From Verrucomicrobiota bacterium (lineage in GTDB: Bacteria > Verrucomicrobiota > Verrucomicrobiia > CAIQCK01): a stretch of DNA of 32,668 bases. The first letter of the stretch is position 1; the number at the start of each line of letters is the position of its first letter. Below the pieces are notes generated by a model. It worked only from the letters and a program-made list of their open reading frames with translations. It made no database searches and was not told the origin of the DNA. The stretch spans positions 1 to 32,668 of the forward strand of contig JACRKA010000090.1 of NCBI GenBank assembly GCA_016219905.1. The letters are read 5' to 3'. Of this stretch, positions 17,207 through 25,551 are shown in pieces. The position numbers and the translations under genes were made by a program.

Positions 17207-19111
17207 ATGAAACTCTCCCACCTGATTCTCGCTGTCCTCTCCACGTGCGCCTGGCAGGCCGTTGCTGACGCCGCCGAGCAGACGAAGGCGCCCGCAACCT
17301 CTCCGGCCATCGCCGACCCGCGCCACATCAGCAACGGCCGGAACATCCCCAGCGAGGGCTACGCCGACCAACCTTACATCGTGAAGACCGACGACGGTGC
17401 GTGGCTGTGCGTGATGACCACCGGCATCGGCGTCGAGGGCGCGGGCGGTCAGCATGTCGTCTCCATGCGCAGCACCGACCAGGGCCGGACGTGGGAGAAA
17501 ATCGTGCCCATTGAGCCAGCCGACGGCCCGGAGGCGAGCTACGCCGTGCTGCTCAAGGTGCCCGGCGGCCGCATCTACGCCTTCTACAACCATAACACCG
17601 ACCGCGTTGCCGAAGTGAAGCGCGAGGACAAGGGCGTCTATAAGCGCGTGGACTCGCTCGGCCATTACGTCTTCAAATACAGCGACGACCACGGCTGCTC
17701 GTGGTCGGCGAAACGCTACGACGTGCCGCTGCGCGAGTTTGAGTGCGACCGCAACAACGTCTATGGCGGCAAACTGCGCTTCTTCTGGAACGTCGGCCGG
17801 CCGCTGATCCTCGGCGACGCCGCGATCATGGTGATGCACAAGGTCGGCGCGATGGGCAACGGCTTTTTCGCGCAGTCGGAGGGCGCGTTCTTCAAGAGCA
17901 AGAACATCCTCACCGAGCGCGACCCGGAGAAGATCACGTTCGAGACGCTGCCCGATGGCGACATCGGCCTGCGCACGCCGGCCGGTGGCGGCCGCGTCGC
18001 GGAGGAGCAGAGCATCGTCAAACTCAGCGACGGCTCGCTCTACTGCGTTTATCGCACCGTGGACGGCTGGCCCACCACCGCCTACAGCCGCGACGGCGGC
18101 CACAAGTGGACGCCGCCCGCTTACAAGACCTACACGCCCGGCGGCCGGCGCGTGAAGCACCCTCGCGCGGCCAACTTCGCGTGGAGCTGCTCCAACGGGA
18201 AGTTCCTCTACTGGTTCCACAACCACGGCGGGCCGTTCATCGGCAAGATGGCGGCGGATTTCAGCGGGCGCACCGGCAGTCCTTACGACGACCGCAACCC
18301 GGCGTGGCTCATGGCCGGCCGCGAGGTGGACACGCCGCAAGGCAAGTGCATCGCATGGTCGCAGCCGGAGATTCTGATCTACGACGACGACCCGTTCATT
18401 CGCATGAGCTATCCCGACCTCGTCGAGGACGGCGGCAAGTTCTACGTCACCGAGACGCAGAAGAACGTTGGCCGCGTCCACGAAATCCCGAAGCCGCTGC
18501 TCGACGGACTGTTCAACCAGTGGGACAACCGCCGTGTCGCCACCAACGGCCTGTCGCTCAACCTCCCCGCCGGCAAACCGATGCCAAAGACTGCGCCGAT
18601 GCCCACGTTGCCGGGGTTGAACTTCCGCGACACCAAGCGGGCCGACCACGGCGGCAAGGACGTGCGCGCCGGCTTCAGCCTCGACTTCTGGCTGAAAGCC
18701 GAGTCGCTCAAGACCAATCTGAACCTCCTCGACAGCCGCGATGCGAACGGCAAAGGCATCCTCGTCTCGACCACGACCACCGGCGCGGTCCGCATCATCC
18801 TCAACGACGGCCGCAGCGAATCATCGTGGAATAGCGACAAGGGCTTATTGAAACCCGACACGCTCCACCACGTTGTCATCACCGTGGACGGTGGCCCGAA
18901 GATCATCACCTTCGTCGTGGACGGCGTCCTCTGCGACGGCGGCGACGACCGCCAGTTCGGCTGGGGCCGCTTCAGTCCGAACCTGCGCACGCCCACCGGC
19001 GCCGCCACGCTGAAGATCGCTCCCGCCGTCAGCTCGCTGCGCATCTATAACCGCACCCTGCGCACCAGCGAGGCCATCGGGAATTTTCGGGCGGGATGCA
19101 GGAAACTGTAA
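17207..19111 (+). CDS. Secreted sialidase-fold (BNR/Asp-box) protein with LamG-like C-terminal domain
   Basis: A 634-residue secreted protein. A signal peptide (residues 1-23) leads to a six-bladed propeller of the sialidase type, with Asp-box repeats STDQGRTW, YSDDHGCSW and YSRDGGHKW. The C-terminal 150 residues form a laminin-G/concanavalin-like lectin domain: FSLDFWLKAESL, then LHHVVITVDGG, then SSLRIYNRTLRTSEA. Members of this group in Verrucomicrobia are often called exo-alpha-sialidase, but the exact catalytic residues (Arg triad, Tyr/Glu) cannot be confirmed by eye, so another glycosidase or a binding role is possible. It diverges from the porin gene, with which it may share control through the 17102-17121 palindrome. 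Confidence 0.8.
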   Translation: MKLSHLILAVLSTCAWQAVADAAEQTKAPATSPAIADPRHISNGRNIPSEGYADQPYIVKTDDGAWLCVMTTGIGVEGAGGQHVVSMRSTDQGRTWEKIVPIEPADGPEASYAVLLKVPGGRIYAFYNHNTDRVAEVKREDKGVYKRVDSLGHYVFKYSDDHGCSWSAKRYDVPLREFECDRNNVYGGKLRFFWNVGRPLILGDAAIMVMHKVGAMGNGFFAQSEGAFFKSKNILTERDPEKITFETLPDGDIGLRTPAGGGRVAEEQSIVKLSDGSLYCVYRTVDGWPTTAYSRDGGHKWTPPAYKTYTPGGRRVKHPRAANFAWSCSNGKFLYWFHNHGGPFIGKMAADFSGRTGSPYDDRNPAWLMAGREVDTPQGKCIAWSQPEILIYDDDPFIRMSYPDLVEDGGKFYVTETQKNVGRVHEIPKPLLDGLFNQWDNRRVATNGLSLNLPAGKPMPKTAPMPTLPGLNFRDTKRADHGGKDVRAGFSLDFWLKAESLKTNLNLLDSRDANGKGILVSTTTTGAVRIILNDGRSESSWNSDKGLLKPDTLHHVVITVDGGPKIITFVVDGVLCDGGDDRQFGWGRFSPNLRTPTGAATLKIAPAVSSLRIYNRTLRTSEAIGNFRAGCRKL

Positions 19112-19254
19112 TCGCGGTCGGTATCGAGCGACGCGATAATTAGCCATAATTCGGCTTGACTTGGATCGCACACCAAGCATACGAAGGCGCAGTGCAACAC
19201 TGCACGATGCCGTTGCCGAGGAAAGAATTGACGAGAATACTCAAAGGCCCTCTC

Positions 19255-19932
19255 ATGAAAACACGTTCGACCCTGTTGCTCTCCGCGGCGCTCACCCTGT
19301 CGGCCCTCGTTGGTTCGGCCCGCGCCGATGTCATAACGTCTGACCCCAGCTTGCCCGTGCTCTACCCGACGGGCTTTTACACCAATCAGTTCGACCTCGT
19401 GCTATTTAGCGGGCCGGGGTTGGTGATCGCGCTCACCAACGAGGAACATCGAGCCATCGGCCCAGTGCTTCGAACTCCCAGCGGGCCGAACGAGATTGAG
19501 GACTTCCCCTCGCAGATGATCGGCTGGATCAACGTCAATGGCAGTCCTTTCCAGCCCGCCTCGGCAAACGGGCCGGTGCAGACGGAGGTCTTCGGGAAGA
19601 TAGGAAACACGACGGGCACGTTTGACACGGAAATGCTTTCGATGAGCCTTACCGGCACCAGCCCGTTCGGGCCGTTTATGATTCGCGAGAGTCCGACGTT
19701 GGCCTCGACGGGACAGACCACGATCGCCGATCTTGGCGGCGGGCAATACCATATCGACAGCTTCTTTGACGTGTTCACGGAGTTGTCTGTTGACGGCGGT
19801 AACACTTGGATGCCCGCAAACGGACCGGCCCACATGACCCTGGAGGGGGTGCCGGAACCGTCGGTCTGCGCCTTGGTTGGTTTGGGGGCGGGGTTGTTGG
19901 CGCTGCGACGCGCACGCCGGTCTCGCAAATAA
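19255..19932 (+). CDS. PEP-CTERM sorted exported protein
   Basis: A 225-residue protein of unknown role with a signal peptide (MKTRSTLLLSAALTLSA, cleaved near ARA at 22-24) and a PEP-CTERM tail: VPEPS, a hydrophobic helix (ALVGLGAGLLAL) and the basic end RRARRSRK. Such tails are recognised and removed by exosortase at the cell envelope. No exosortase or prsK/prsR-like gene lies in the window, so sorting must depend on genes elsewhere. The middle domain shows no motif I recognise; it is rich in Gly, Thr and Ser and free of cysteine apart from the tail region. The ATG at 19255 is preferred over upstream in-frame starts (19156, 19207) because it begins the signal peptide. Confidence 0.85.
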   Translation: MKTRSTLLLSAALTLSALVGSARADVITSDPSLPVLYPTGFYTNQFDLVLFSGPGLVIALTNEEHRAIGPVLRTPSGPNEIEDFPSQMIGWINVNGSPFQPASANGPVQTEVFGKIGNTTGTFDTEMLSMSLTGTSPFGPFMIRESPTLASTGQTTIADLGGGQYHIDSFFDVFTELSVDGGNTWMPANGPAHMTLEGVPEPSVCALVGLGAGLLALRRARRSRK

Positions 19933-19965
19933 CGACAAACCTGTCCTGTCACCGGGAGGAGCATT

Positions 19966-20118
19966 TCCTTTCGTCGTCGTCTTGACGCGGCAGAGAAACA
20001 TGTCGGCGGTGGTGTAGAGGGTGGAACCGTCGTCGCCCCAGGCGCAGTTGGTGGTGGCTTCGTCGGTGTTCAACGCACCCAGATGTTTGCCGCTGGCGGA
20101 AAAGACCAGCACGCCGCC
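19966..20118 (-). pseudogene. SMP-30/gluconolactonase C-terminal remnant
   Basis: About 51 residues on the minus strand read as the end of an SMP-30/gluconolactonase/LRE-like protein: GGVLVFSASGKHLGALNT, then TTNCAWGDDGSTLYTTAD and the closing strand LCRVKTTTKG. The family normally has about 280-350 residues in a six-bladed propeller. Here only the last blade remains, with no start codon in place, and the open frame runs on into unrelated sequence antisense to the PEP-CTERM gene. It lies between the PEP-CTERM gene and the first Gfo/Idh gene. The missing N-terminal part would have been where the Gfo/Idh gene now stands, which suggests a rearrangement breakpoint near 20120-20190. Confidence 0.7.
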
Positions 20119-20190
20119 CGGCACAAGAAGGCAAGGCGTCCTTGCTTGTTTCCGGTCGCCGGAATTGCTACCAAGTGCGCACAACCTCCT

Positions 20191-21258
20191 ATGACACGTC
20201 GAGAGTTTCTACAGCAAGCCGCTGCGATGGGGTGCGCCGCTTGGCCGCTGCTCGTTCGCGGGGCGGAGGCTGGCGCGCGGGCGCCGCTGCGTTCGGGCCA
20301 GATCGGGACCGGCCACGCGCACGCCAGCGGGAAGATGCAGGCGATGCGCAGCCTGCCGGCGGATTGGGAGGTCGTGGGCGTGGTCGAGGCCGACGTGGCG
20401 CGCCGCGGCCGTTGGGAGAACAAGCCGCCTTACGACGGGCTGCGGTGGATGACCGAGGAGGAGTTGCTGGCCGCGCCGGGGGTGCGGGCCGTGGCGATCG
20501 AGACGGAGGTGAAGGACCTCCTCTCCACCGGCTTGCGGGCGGTGCGGGCGGGCAAACACATCCATCTCGACAAGCCGGCCGGCGAGTCGCTGCCGCAATT
20601 CCGCGAGCTGCTCGCGGAGGCCGGGCGGCGCGGGCTGACGGTGCAGATGGGTTACATGTTCCGCTACAACCCCGGTTTCCAGTTGCTCTACCAGTTCTTG
20701 CGCGATGGCTGGCTGGGGCGGGTCTTGTCCATCGAGGCGCTGATGAGCAAACGCTCCGGGCTGGAAGCGCGCCAGTCGCTGCTGCCCTACCGCGGCGGCG
20801 TGATGTTCGAACTGGGCTGTCACGTCATTGACGCGGTGGTGCGGGTGCTGGGCAAGCCGCAGGCCGTGCGCGCCCACGGGCGAAGCCACGGAACGGACGG
20901 CCTGCTCGATGACCAACTTGCGGTGCTGGAATATCCGGGCGCGGTGGCCACGGTGCGCAGCAGCGTGGTCGAACACTACGGCGAGCAGCGGCGCCATTTC
21001 ACCGTCGTGGGCGAGGAAGGCACGATCGAGATCCGTCCGCTGGACGCGCCTGTCGCGCGCGTGACGTTGGGCCGGGAGCGGCCCGGTTTCAAGAAAGGCA
21101 CGCAGGAGATCAAGTTGCCGCGGCTGCCGCGCTACGACGGAGAGTTTCTCGACCTGTCGCGGGTCATCCGCGGCGAGAAGAAGTTCGAGTTCAGTCCCGC
21201 CCACGACCTCGCGGTCCAGGAAACGGTGCTGCGGGCCAGCGGCATGTCCGTGGACTGA
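20191..21258 (+). CDS. Gfo/Idh/MocA-family oxidoreductase, Tat-exported
   Basis: A 355-residue NAD(P)-dependent oxidoreductase of the glucose-fructose oxidoreductase type. The chain begins with a short Tat signal, MTRREFLQQAAAMG (Arg3-Arg4). The Rossmann loop is GQIGTGHAHASGKM (G-x-G-H-A-H, not the more usual G-x-G-x-x-G), and the catalytic Lys block is HIHLDKPAGES (a DKP form of the EKP motif). A GCHVIDAVVRVLG block fits the C-terminal domain. Substrate is not predictable; family members oxidise, reduce or epimerise sugars and inositols. The ATG at 20191 starts the Tat signal and replaces the longer open frame from 20083. It has no Shine-Dalgarno sequence, being preceded by ACCTCCT. It converges on the second Gfo/Idh gene (9-bp gap). 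Confidence 0.88.
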   Translation: MTRREFLQQAAAMGCAAWPLLVRGAEAGARAPLRSGQIGTGHAHASGKMQAMRSLPADWEVVGVVEADVARRGRWENKPPYDGLRWMTEEELLAAPGVRAVAIETEVKDLLSTGLRAVRAGKHIHLDKPAGESLPQFRELLAEAGRRGLTVQMGYMFRYNPGFQLLYQFLRDGWLGRVLSIEALMSKRSGLEARQSLLPYRGGVMFELGCHVIDAVVRVLGKPQAVRAHGRSHGTDGLLDDQLAVLEYPGAVATVRSSVVEHYGEQRRHFTVVGEEGTIEIRPLDAPVARVTLGRERPGFKKGTQEIKLPRLPRYDGEFLDLSRVIRGEKKFEFSPAHDLAVQETVLRASGMSVD

Positions 21259-21267
21259 GCGGGCGGC

Positions 21268-22578
21268 TCAGAAGAACTTCATCTGGCCGGGCCGGGCCAT
21301 CGGGGCGATGGGCAGCTTCATGTCCCACTCGAGTTTTTCCGGCACGAGTTTCTCCTGCGAGTTGAGCGCCATGTCCCAGGTGATCTGCTGGCCGGTGTAG
21401 GCGGCCATGCGGCCCATGATCGCGCAGAGCGTGCTGCGGGCCATCGAAGCGCCGTCGTTGATTGGCTTGCCCGCGCGCAGGCAGGCGAACAGTTCGTCGT
21501 GCTCGGTCTGGTGCATCAGGTTCGACGGCCCGCTGTATTGCCACGGCTTCTCGCCACGGATCTCCGGGACCGGCCGGTGGCGGCGGAATTCGCCGACGCC
21601 CTTGGCGCCCATGACGTAGAGCGAGGTGTCGCCAAAGCAGCCGTTCTGCTGGCGCGCGCCGATGAAGCCGCGCACGTCGTCCGGCCATTCGTAGTTGACC
21701 TCGATGTGGTCGAAGATGTTGCCGCCGTTGCCGGGAACCTGCCGGCCGCCCACGGCCACGCAGCGCAGCGGCGGCGTCTCGTGCATCATCCACATCAGCC
21801 AGTCCACCGCGTGCACCGTCTGCTCGACATAACCGTCGCCGCCGAGCCAGACGAAATTATACCAGCGGCGCAGTTGCCATTCGAGGTCGGTCATGCCCGG
21901 CTTGGGGCCGGTTTCGCCGGCCGGGATCGGTTGCAGCACGGCCACGTAGTAGGTCGCATAGATGGCGCGCAACGCGCCGACCGCGCCGCCGTGGATCTGC
22001 CCCATGAACTCCCGCATCGGCTGGTAGTGCCGCCAGTTGAAGCCCGACTTCAGCGCGAGGCCCTTCTTCTCCGCCAGCGCGGCGGATTCCATCACCGAGC
22101 GCACGCCGGGCGCGTCGGTGGCGACGGGTTTCTCGGAGAACACATGCCTGCCGGCGTCCACGGCCGCGCGCAGATGCTGCGGGCGGAACCCCGGCGGCGT
22201 CGCCAGCACCACGAGGTCACAGTTCTCGATGACCTTCTGGTAGGCGTCCAGCCCGATGAACTGCCGCGCTGCCGGCACGTTCACCCGCTCCTTGTGCATC
22301 TTGGTGAGCGTGTTGAGGCTCGACGCGAGCTTGTCGGCGAACACGTCGCCCATCGCGAACAACTCGACGTTGCTGTCCGCCGTCAGCGCCTGGCTGGCTG
22401 CGCCCGTGCCGCGGTAACCGCAGCCCACGACGCCGATCTTGAGCTTGCGCGAATCCGGCGCGCCGCGCGCGACGGCGGGAAAACCGGCCTGTGACGCCCA
22501 AGCTCCCGCCAGGACCGCGCCCGATGTGGTTCTTAGGAAGTCGCGTCTCGTTGAGGGAATGATGGCTGGATCGCTCAT
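21268..22578 (-). CDS. Gfo/Idh/MocA-family oxidoreductase, Tat-exported
   Basis: A 436-residue NAD(P)-dependent oxidoreductase, the longer of two side by side. A Tat signal STRRDFLRTTSGAVLAGAWA (Arg11-Arg12) leads to the Rossmann loop KIGVVGCGYRGTGAA, the DLVVLATPP strand and the HVFSEKPVATD block with the catalytic lysine. The C-terminal domain has LGGDGYVEQTVHAVDWLMWM with the family His. The closing GQMKFF, the IPSTRRDFLR start and the RRWYNFVWLGGDGYVEQ stretch match secreted Gfo/Idh enzymes common in Planctomycetes and Verrucomicrobia. Substrate is unknown. It is not a close paralogue of the 20191-21258 gene: the signal, Rossmann loop and length all differ. Confidence 0.9.
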   Translation of the reverse strand: MSDPAIIPSTRRDFLRTTSGAVLAGAWASQAGFPAVARGAPDSRKLKIGVVGCGYRGTGAASQALTADSNVELFAMGDVFADKLASSLNTLTKMHKERVNVPAARQFIGLDAYQKVIENCDLVVLATPPGFRPQHLRAAVDAGRHVFSEKPVATDAPGVRSVMESAALAEKKGLALKSGFNWRHYQPMREFMGQIHGGAVGALRAIYATYYVAVLQPIPAGETGPKPGMTDLEWQLRRWYNFVWLGGDGYVEQTVHAVDWLMWMMHETPPLRCVAVGGRQVPGNGGNIFDHIEVNYEWPDDVRGFIGARQQNGCFGDTSLYVMGAKGVGEFRRHRPVPEIRGEKPWQYSGPSNLMHQTEHDELFACLRAGKPINDGASMARSTLCAIMGRMAAYTGQQITWDMALNSQEKLVPEKLEWDMKLPIAPMARPGQMKFF

Positions 22579-22646
22579 GCCCGCAGCATCTCAAGCAAGG
22601 TCGTGACGCGCAAGAACGGACACCGCGACCCGCCTTGCGAGCCTCT

Positions 22647-23636
22647 TCACTTCTTCAGCGTCGCGATCAGAAACTCGATCTGGTTCTTGAACGGCCCCTC
22701 GGGCGCGCCGGGATGGATGAGATGACACTCCACGCCGGCGATGTCGAGTTTCTCCTTCAGCTTGACGCCGAAGTTGGCGGTGTGCGTCGGGTCTTTCTGC
22801 TCCTGGCCAAGCGCGGGCGGGGCGGAGTAAGTCATGCAGATAGGCGGATCACCAGCGCCAGCCAGTGCATACGGCGAATACTCCTTGATCCACGGCAGGA
22901 TTTGCTCCCGGCCTTCCAGGAACTGCTGGAACTGCGAGAGCTTCTTCTCCTTGTCGCCAAAGAACCCGAACGCGTGGCCGCCGTATTTGCTGTTGGGCGT
23001 CCACTCCTTCATCTGTTTCGGGTCGAGCGTGGTCTGCGCACCCATCACGCCCGCGCACGACAGCCGCGTGGACTCGCGCGCGACGGGGTCGCTGCTCTTC
23101 GGGTCGGCCAGATCGTCATGGAACGCCAGCCACAGCGACGAGCACGCGCCCGCCGAGCCGCCCGACGCGCCGATGCGCGTCTTGTCGAGGTTCCACTCCG
23201 CGGCCTTGCTGCGGACAAATTGCAGCGCGCGCGCGGCGTCGTGGAGCGGCCCTTTCACGGGCGGCACCACCTTGTCCGCAATCGCCTCGGGGATGAAGCG
23301 ATACTCGACGGAAACGACCGAGATGCCGGCGGCGAGGTAGTTCGTCAGGCCGCTGGTGCCGACCCGGCTCTTGTCGCCGCCCATCCAGCCGCCGCCGTGG
23401 ATGAAGAACAGCACGGGCGCCGGCTTGTCGGAGGGGGCCTTGTAAAAATCGAGCACCTGCTTGGGATGCGCCCCATAGGCGACATTGGCCAACGTCGGTT
23501 TGGGGCCGGCCGCTGCTTTGGCGGCGGCTTTGGCCGGTTTCCTGGCCTTCGGCGCATCCGCAGCCGAAGCCGTCGCCTCCGCCCACATGAAGGCCACACC
23601 AAGCAACGCACACAACACCCATCTTCGCTTGTTCAT
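22647..23636 (-). CDS. Secreted alpha/beta hydrolase (esterase-like), no EF-hand
   Basis: A 329-residue secreted alpha/beta hydrolase. A signal peptide (residues 1-25) is followed by a Lys/Ala-rich linker (APKARKPAKAAAKAAAGPKP) and then the catalytic domain. The oxyanion loop is FFIHGGGWMGGDKS, the nucleophile elbow is ASGGSAGA (Ser in G-G-S-A-G), and the likely acid and base lie in GDPPI and HLIHPGAPEG. It is a paralogue of the EF-hand hydrolase at 29287-30384: both have the SLWLA-HDDL-DPKSSDPV-RES stretch. Here the EF-hand is replaced by the Lys/Ala linker. The ATG at 23636 has AAGGA upstream and begins the signal peptide. It lies 104 bp downstream of a sulfatase gene on the same strand and may be its partner, cutting ester groups such as acetyl or feruloyl. 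Confidence 0.85.
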   Translation of the reverse strand: MNKRRWVLCALLGVAFMWAEATASAADAPKARKPAKAAAKAAAGPKPTLANVAYGAHPKQVLDFYKAPSDKPAPVLFFIHGGGWMGGDKSRVGTSGLTNYLAAGISVVSVEYRFIPEAIADKVVPPVKGPLHDAARALQFVRSKAAEWNLDKTRIGASGGSAGACSSLWLAFHDDLADPKSSDPVARESTRLSCAGVMGAQTTLDPKQMKEWTPNSKYGGHAFGFFGDKEKKLSQFQQFLEGREQILPWIKEYSPYALAGAGDPPICMTYSAPPALGQEQKDPTHTANFGVKLKEKLDIAGVECHLIHPGAPEGPFKNQIEFLIATLKK

Positions 23637-23684
23637 CTGTGATTGTTCCTTTCTGGTTCCACCGTAAACACCGTCGCGATGTGT

Positions 23685-23728
23685 TTGGATGCGGCAATCC
23701 GTGGTGCCCGACAAACAGCCGCATCCAA
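23685..23728 (-). promoter_or_regulatory. 11-bp inverted repeat between sulfatase and hydrolase genes
   Basis: TTGGATGCGGC (23685-23695) and its exact complement GCCGCATCCAA (23718-23728) flank a 22-base loop. The pair lies just after the sulfatase stop and before the hydrolase start, so in the transcript it would fold in the spacer. It may separate expression of the two genes (attenuation or processing). No T-run follows. Confidence 0.4.
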
Positions 23729-23740
23729 CGCCCGGCGACT

Positions 23741-25342
23741 TCACTTCGCCGCGGCCACCCTCTTGCCTTTGGCCCGCTGGGCCGGCTTCTTGCCGGGAGG
23801 TTGGACTCCGCCTTTGTGGATTCGGACCTCGACATCGTTCTTCTGCGCCGCGCCGGGCGTGCTGCGGCCGTCGGCGACAAGCTTCTCCATCAACGCTTTC
23901 ATTTCGGCAACCAATCCGGGTTTCTCAGCGTAAAGGTTCTTCGTCTCGCCGAGATCGTCGGCGAGGTTGTAGAGTTGGGAGGGCATGGCATCGCCGCCTT
24001 TGTCATAGCCGCCGCCGCCCGGTCCGAAAATGAGTTTCCACGGGCCTCGTCGGAGGCCGGCGACACCGCGGCTGGCGCAACTCACCGCGTGCTCGCGTAT
24101 CGGCCTGTCGCCGCCCCGGAGCAGCGGCAGCAGGCTGAAGCTGTCTTCGGCCGCGTTGTCCGGCAGCTTCGCGCGGAGGACGTCCGCGAGCGTGGCCATG
24201 AGATCGGCCTGATGCACAAGCTGCCGGCACACGCTGCCGGGTTTTACCACGCCGGGCCAGTGCACGACGAACGGCACGCGATGGCCGCCCTCCCACACGT
24301 CGGCCTTGTAGCCGCGCAACGGCCCGCTCGGATAGTGGCCTTTGGCCTCCAGCTCCTTCACGCCGATGTAGGGCGCGCAGCCGTTGTCGCTGGTGAAGAA
24401 AACCAGCGTGTTGTCCGCGACGCCGTTCCGCTTGAGCGCGTCGAGCACGCGCCCGACGACGGCGTCGGTTTCCATCACGAAGTCCGGATAGACCATGCCG
24501 AGACTGCTCTTGCCCTTCCACCCGTCGTTCACGGCCAGCGGCGTGTGCGGCGCGGTCAACGGCAGGTAGAGCAGGAACGGCTGCTTCGTTTTCGATTGTC
24601 GCGCGATGAAATCGCACGCGTGGTCGCCGAGCGCCGGCAGGATCGGCTCCAGCTTCCAGTCCTTCAACGCCGGGCCTTGCAGGCTGGCCAGATGGCCCTT
24701 CAGCAGCCCGGCCGGCAGCAACTCCGACGGGATGCCGACCGTCCGGTCGTTCTCGATGAAACAATACGGCGGCCAGTTGGGCACGTCGGTGCCGAAGTAT
24801 TCGTCGAAGCCGCGCGTGGTCGGCCCGCCGGCGATGGGCTTCGAGAACACCTCCTGCCACGCGGCCCGGTGCTCGTCAGTGGCCGCCGTCACGCCCTTGC
24901 CGATGTGAAAGAGCTCGCGCTTGTCCTCCGGAACGCCCCAGTCCCGGCCGAGGTGCCACTTGCCGACGCAGGCGGTGCGGCAGTCGTGCTGCTTCGCAAG
25001 GCCCGCGATGGTCAGCCGGTCCGGCGCGATGAGCGGGTCGCCGAACACGCCGACGATGCCCGATTGCAGCCGCGTGCGCCAATGATAGCGTCCCGTGAGC
25101 AGCGCGTAGCGCGACGGCGAGCACACGCCCGAACTGGAATGGCCGTCCGTGAACCGCATGCCTCCGGCGGCGAGCCGGTCCATGTTCGGCGTCGGGATTT
25201 TTCCCCGCTCGTGGTTGTAGCACTGCACGTCGCCGTAGCCGAGATCATCGGCGAGGATGATGAGGATGTTTGGCCGCGCGGCGGCGAATACAGGGGCGCA
25301 GAGCAACCAAAGCGCGCAGCAGATCGCCAGAGGATGTTTCAT
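23741..25342 (-). CDS. Secreted type I sulfatase
   Basis: A 533-residue exported arylsulfatase-family enzyme. A signal peptide (residues 1-21) precedes RPNILIILADDLGYGD with the calcium-binding Asp32-Asp33. Cys74 in CSPSRYALLTGR is the canonical C-x-P-S-R site that a formylglycine-generating enzyme converts to the catalytic residue. GKWHLG and a later FFTSDNGC with the metal Asp-Asn complete the site. The chain ends in a basic Lys/Ala/Arg tail (GKKPAQRAKGKRVAAAK). Type I sulfatases strip sulfate esters from polysaccharides such as fucoidan, carrageenan or glycosaminoglycans; the target is not readable. The ATG at 25342 opens the signal peptide and replaces an in-frame ATG at 25360. It is divergent from the PIG-L gene. 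Confidence 0.93.
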   Translation of the reverse strand: MKHPLAICCALWLLCAPVFAAARPNILIILADDLGYGDVQCYNHERGKIPTPNMDRLAAGGMRFTDGHSSSGVCSPSRYALLTGRYHWRTRLQSGIVGVFGDPLIAPDRLTIAGLAKQHDCRTACVGKWHLGRDWGVPEDKRELFHIGKGVTAATDEHRAAWQEVFSKPIAGGPTTRGFDEYFGTDVPNWPPYCFIENDRTVGIPSELLPAGLLKGHLASLQGPALKDWKLEPILPALGDHACDFIARQSKTKQPFLLYLPLTAPHTPLAVNDGWKGKSSLGMVYPDFVMETDAVVGRVLDALKRNGVADNTLVFFTSDNGCAPYIGVKELEAKGHYPSGPLRGYKADVWEGGHRVPFVVHWPGVVKPGSVCRQLVHQADLMATLADVLRAKLPDNAAEDSFSLLPLLRGGDRPIREHAVSCASRGVAGLRRGPWKLIFGPGGGGYDKGGDAMPSQLYNLADDLGETKNLYAEKPGLVAEMKALMEKLVADGRSTPGAAQKNDVEVRIHKGGVQPPGKKPAQRAKGKRVAAAK

Positions 25343-25468
25343 GGGGCTTTGAACAACCACACGACCGCGAAGTTTCTCACCAGACGACCGCCGCGCCCAG
25401 CGAAATCCGGGCGGGTCTTGGTGGAGTGTCCTTGCCGGCGCGCGGGGCGTCCGTTAATCTCCACCGCT

Positions 25469-25538
25469 CGTAGGCCAGACACTCCTGTCCGGCCTGCAAT
25501 CACTGGACAGATTGCCAGACAAGAGTGTCTGGCCTACG
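25469..25538. repeat. 25-bp imperfect inverted repeat element before the PIG-L gene
   Basis: Left arm 25469-25493 and right arm 25514-25538 pair at 23 of 25 positions around a 20-base centre. The arms begin and end with CGTAGGCCAGACACTC and its complement. The element lies in the 209-bp divergent spacer between the sulfatase and PIG-L genes and ends 13 bases before the PIG-L start codon. The perfect 16-bp outer part and sharp ends suggest a small mobile or REP-like repeat. The remainder of the spacer (25343-25468) shows nothing I can name. Confidence 0.75.
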
Positions 25539-25551
25539 AACGGAGTCCGCC

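Noticed and set aside
19156-19254. Longer PEP-CTERM protein starting at 19156 or 19207
   Set aside because: The added residues precede a good signal peptide that starts at 19255, so a longer start would bury it.
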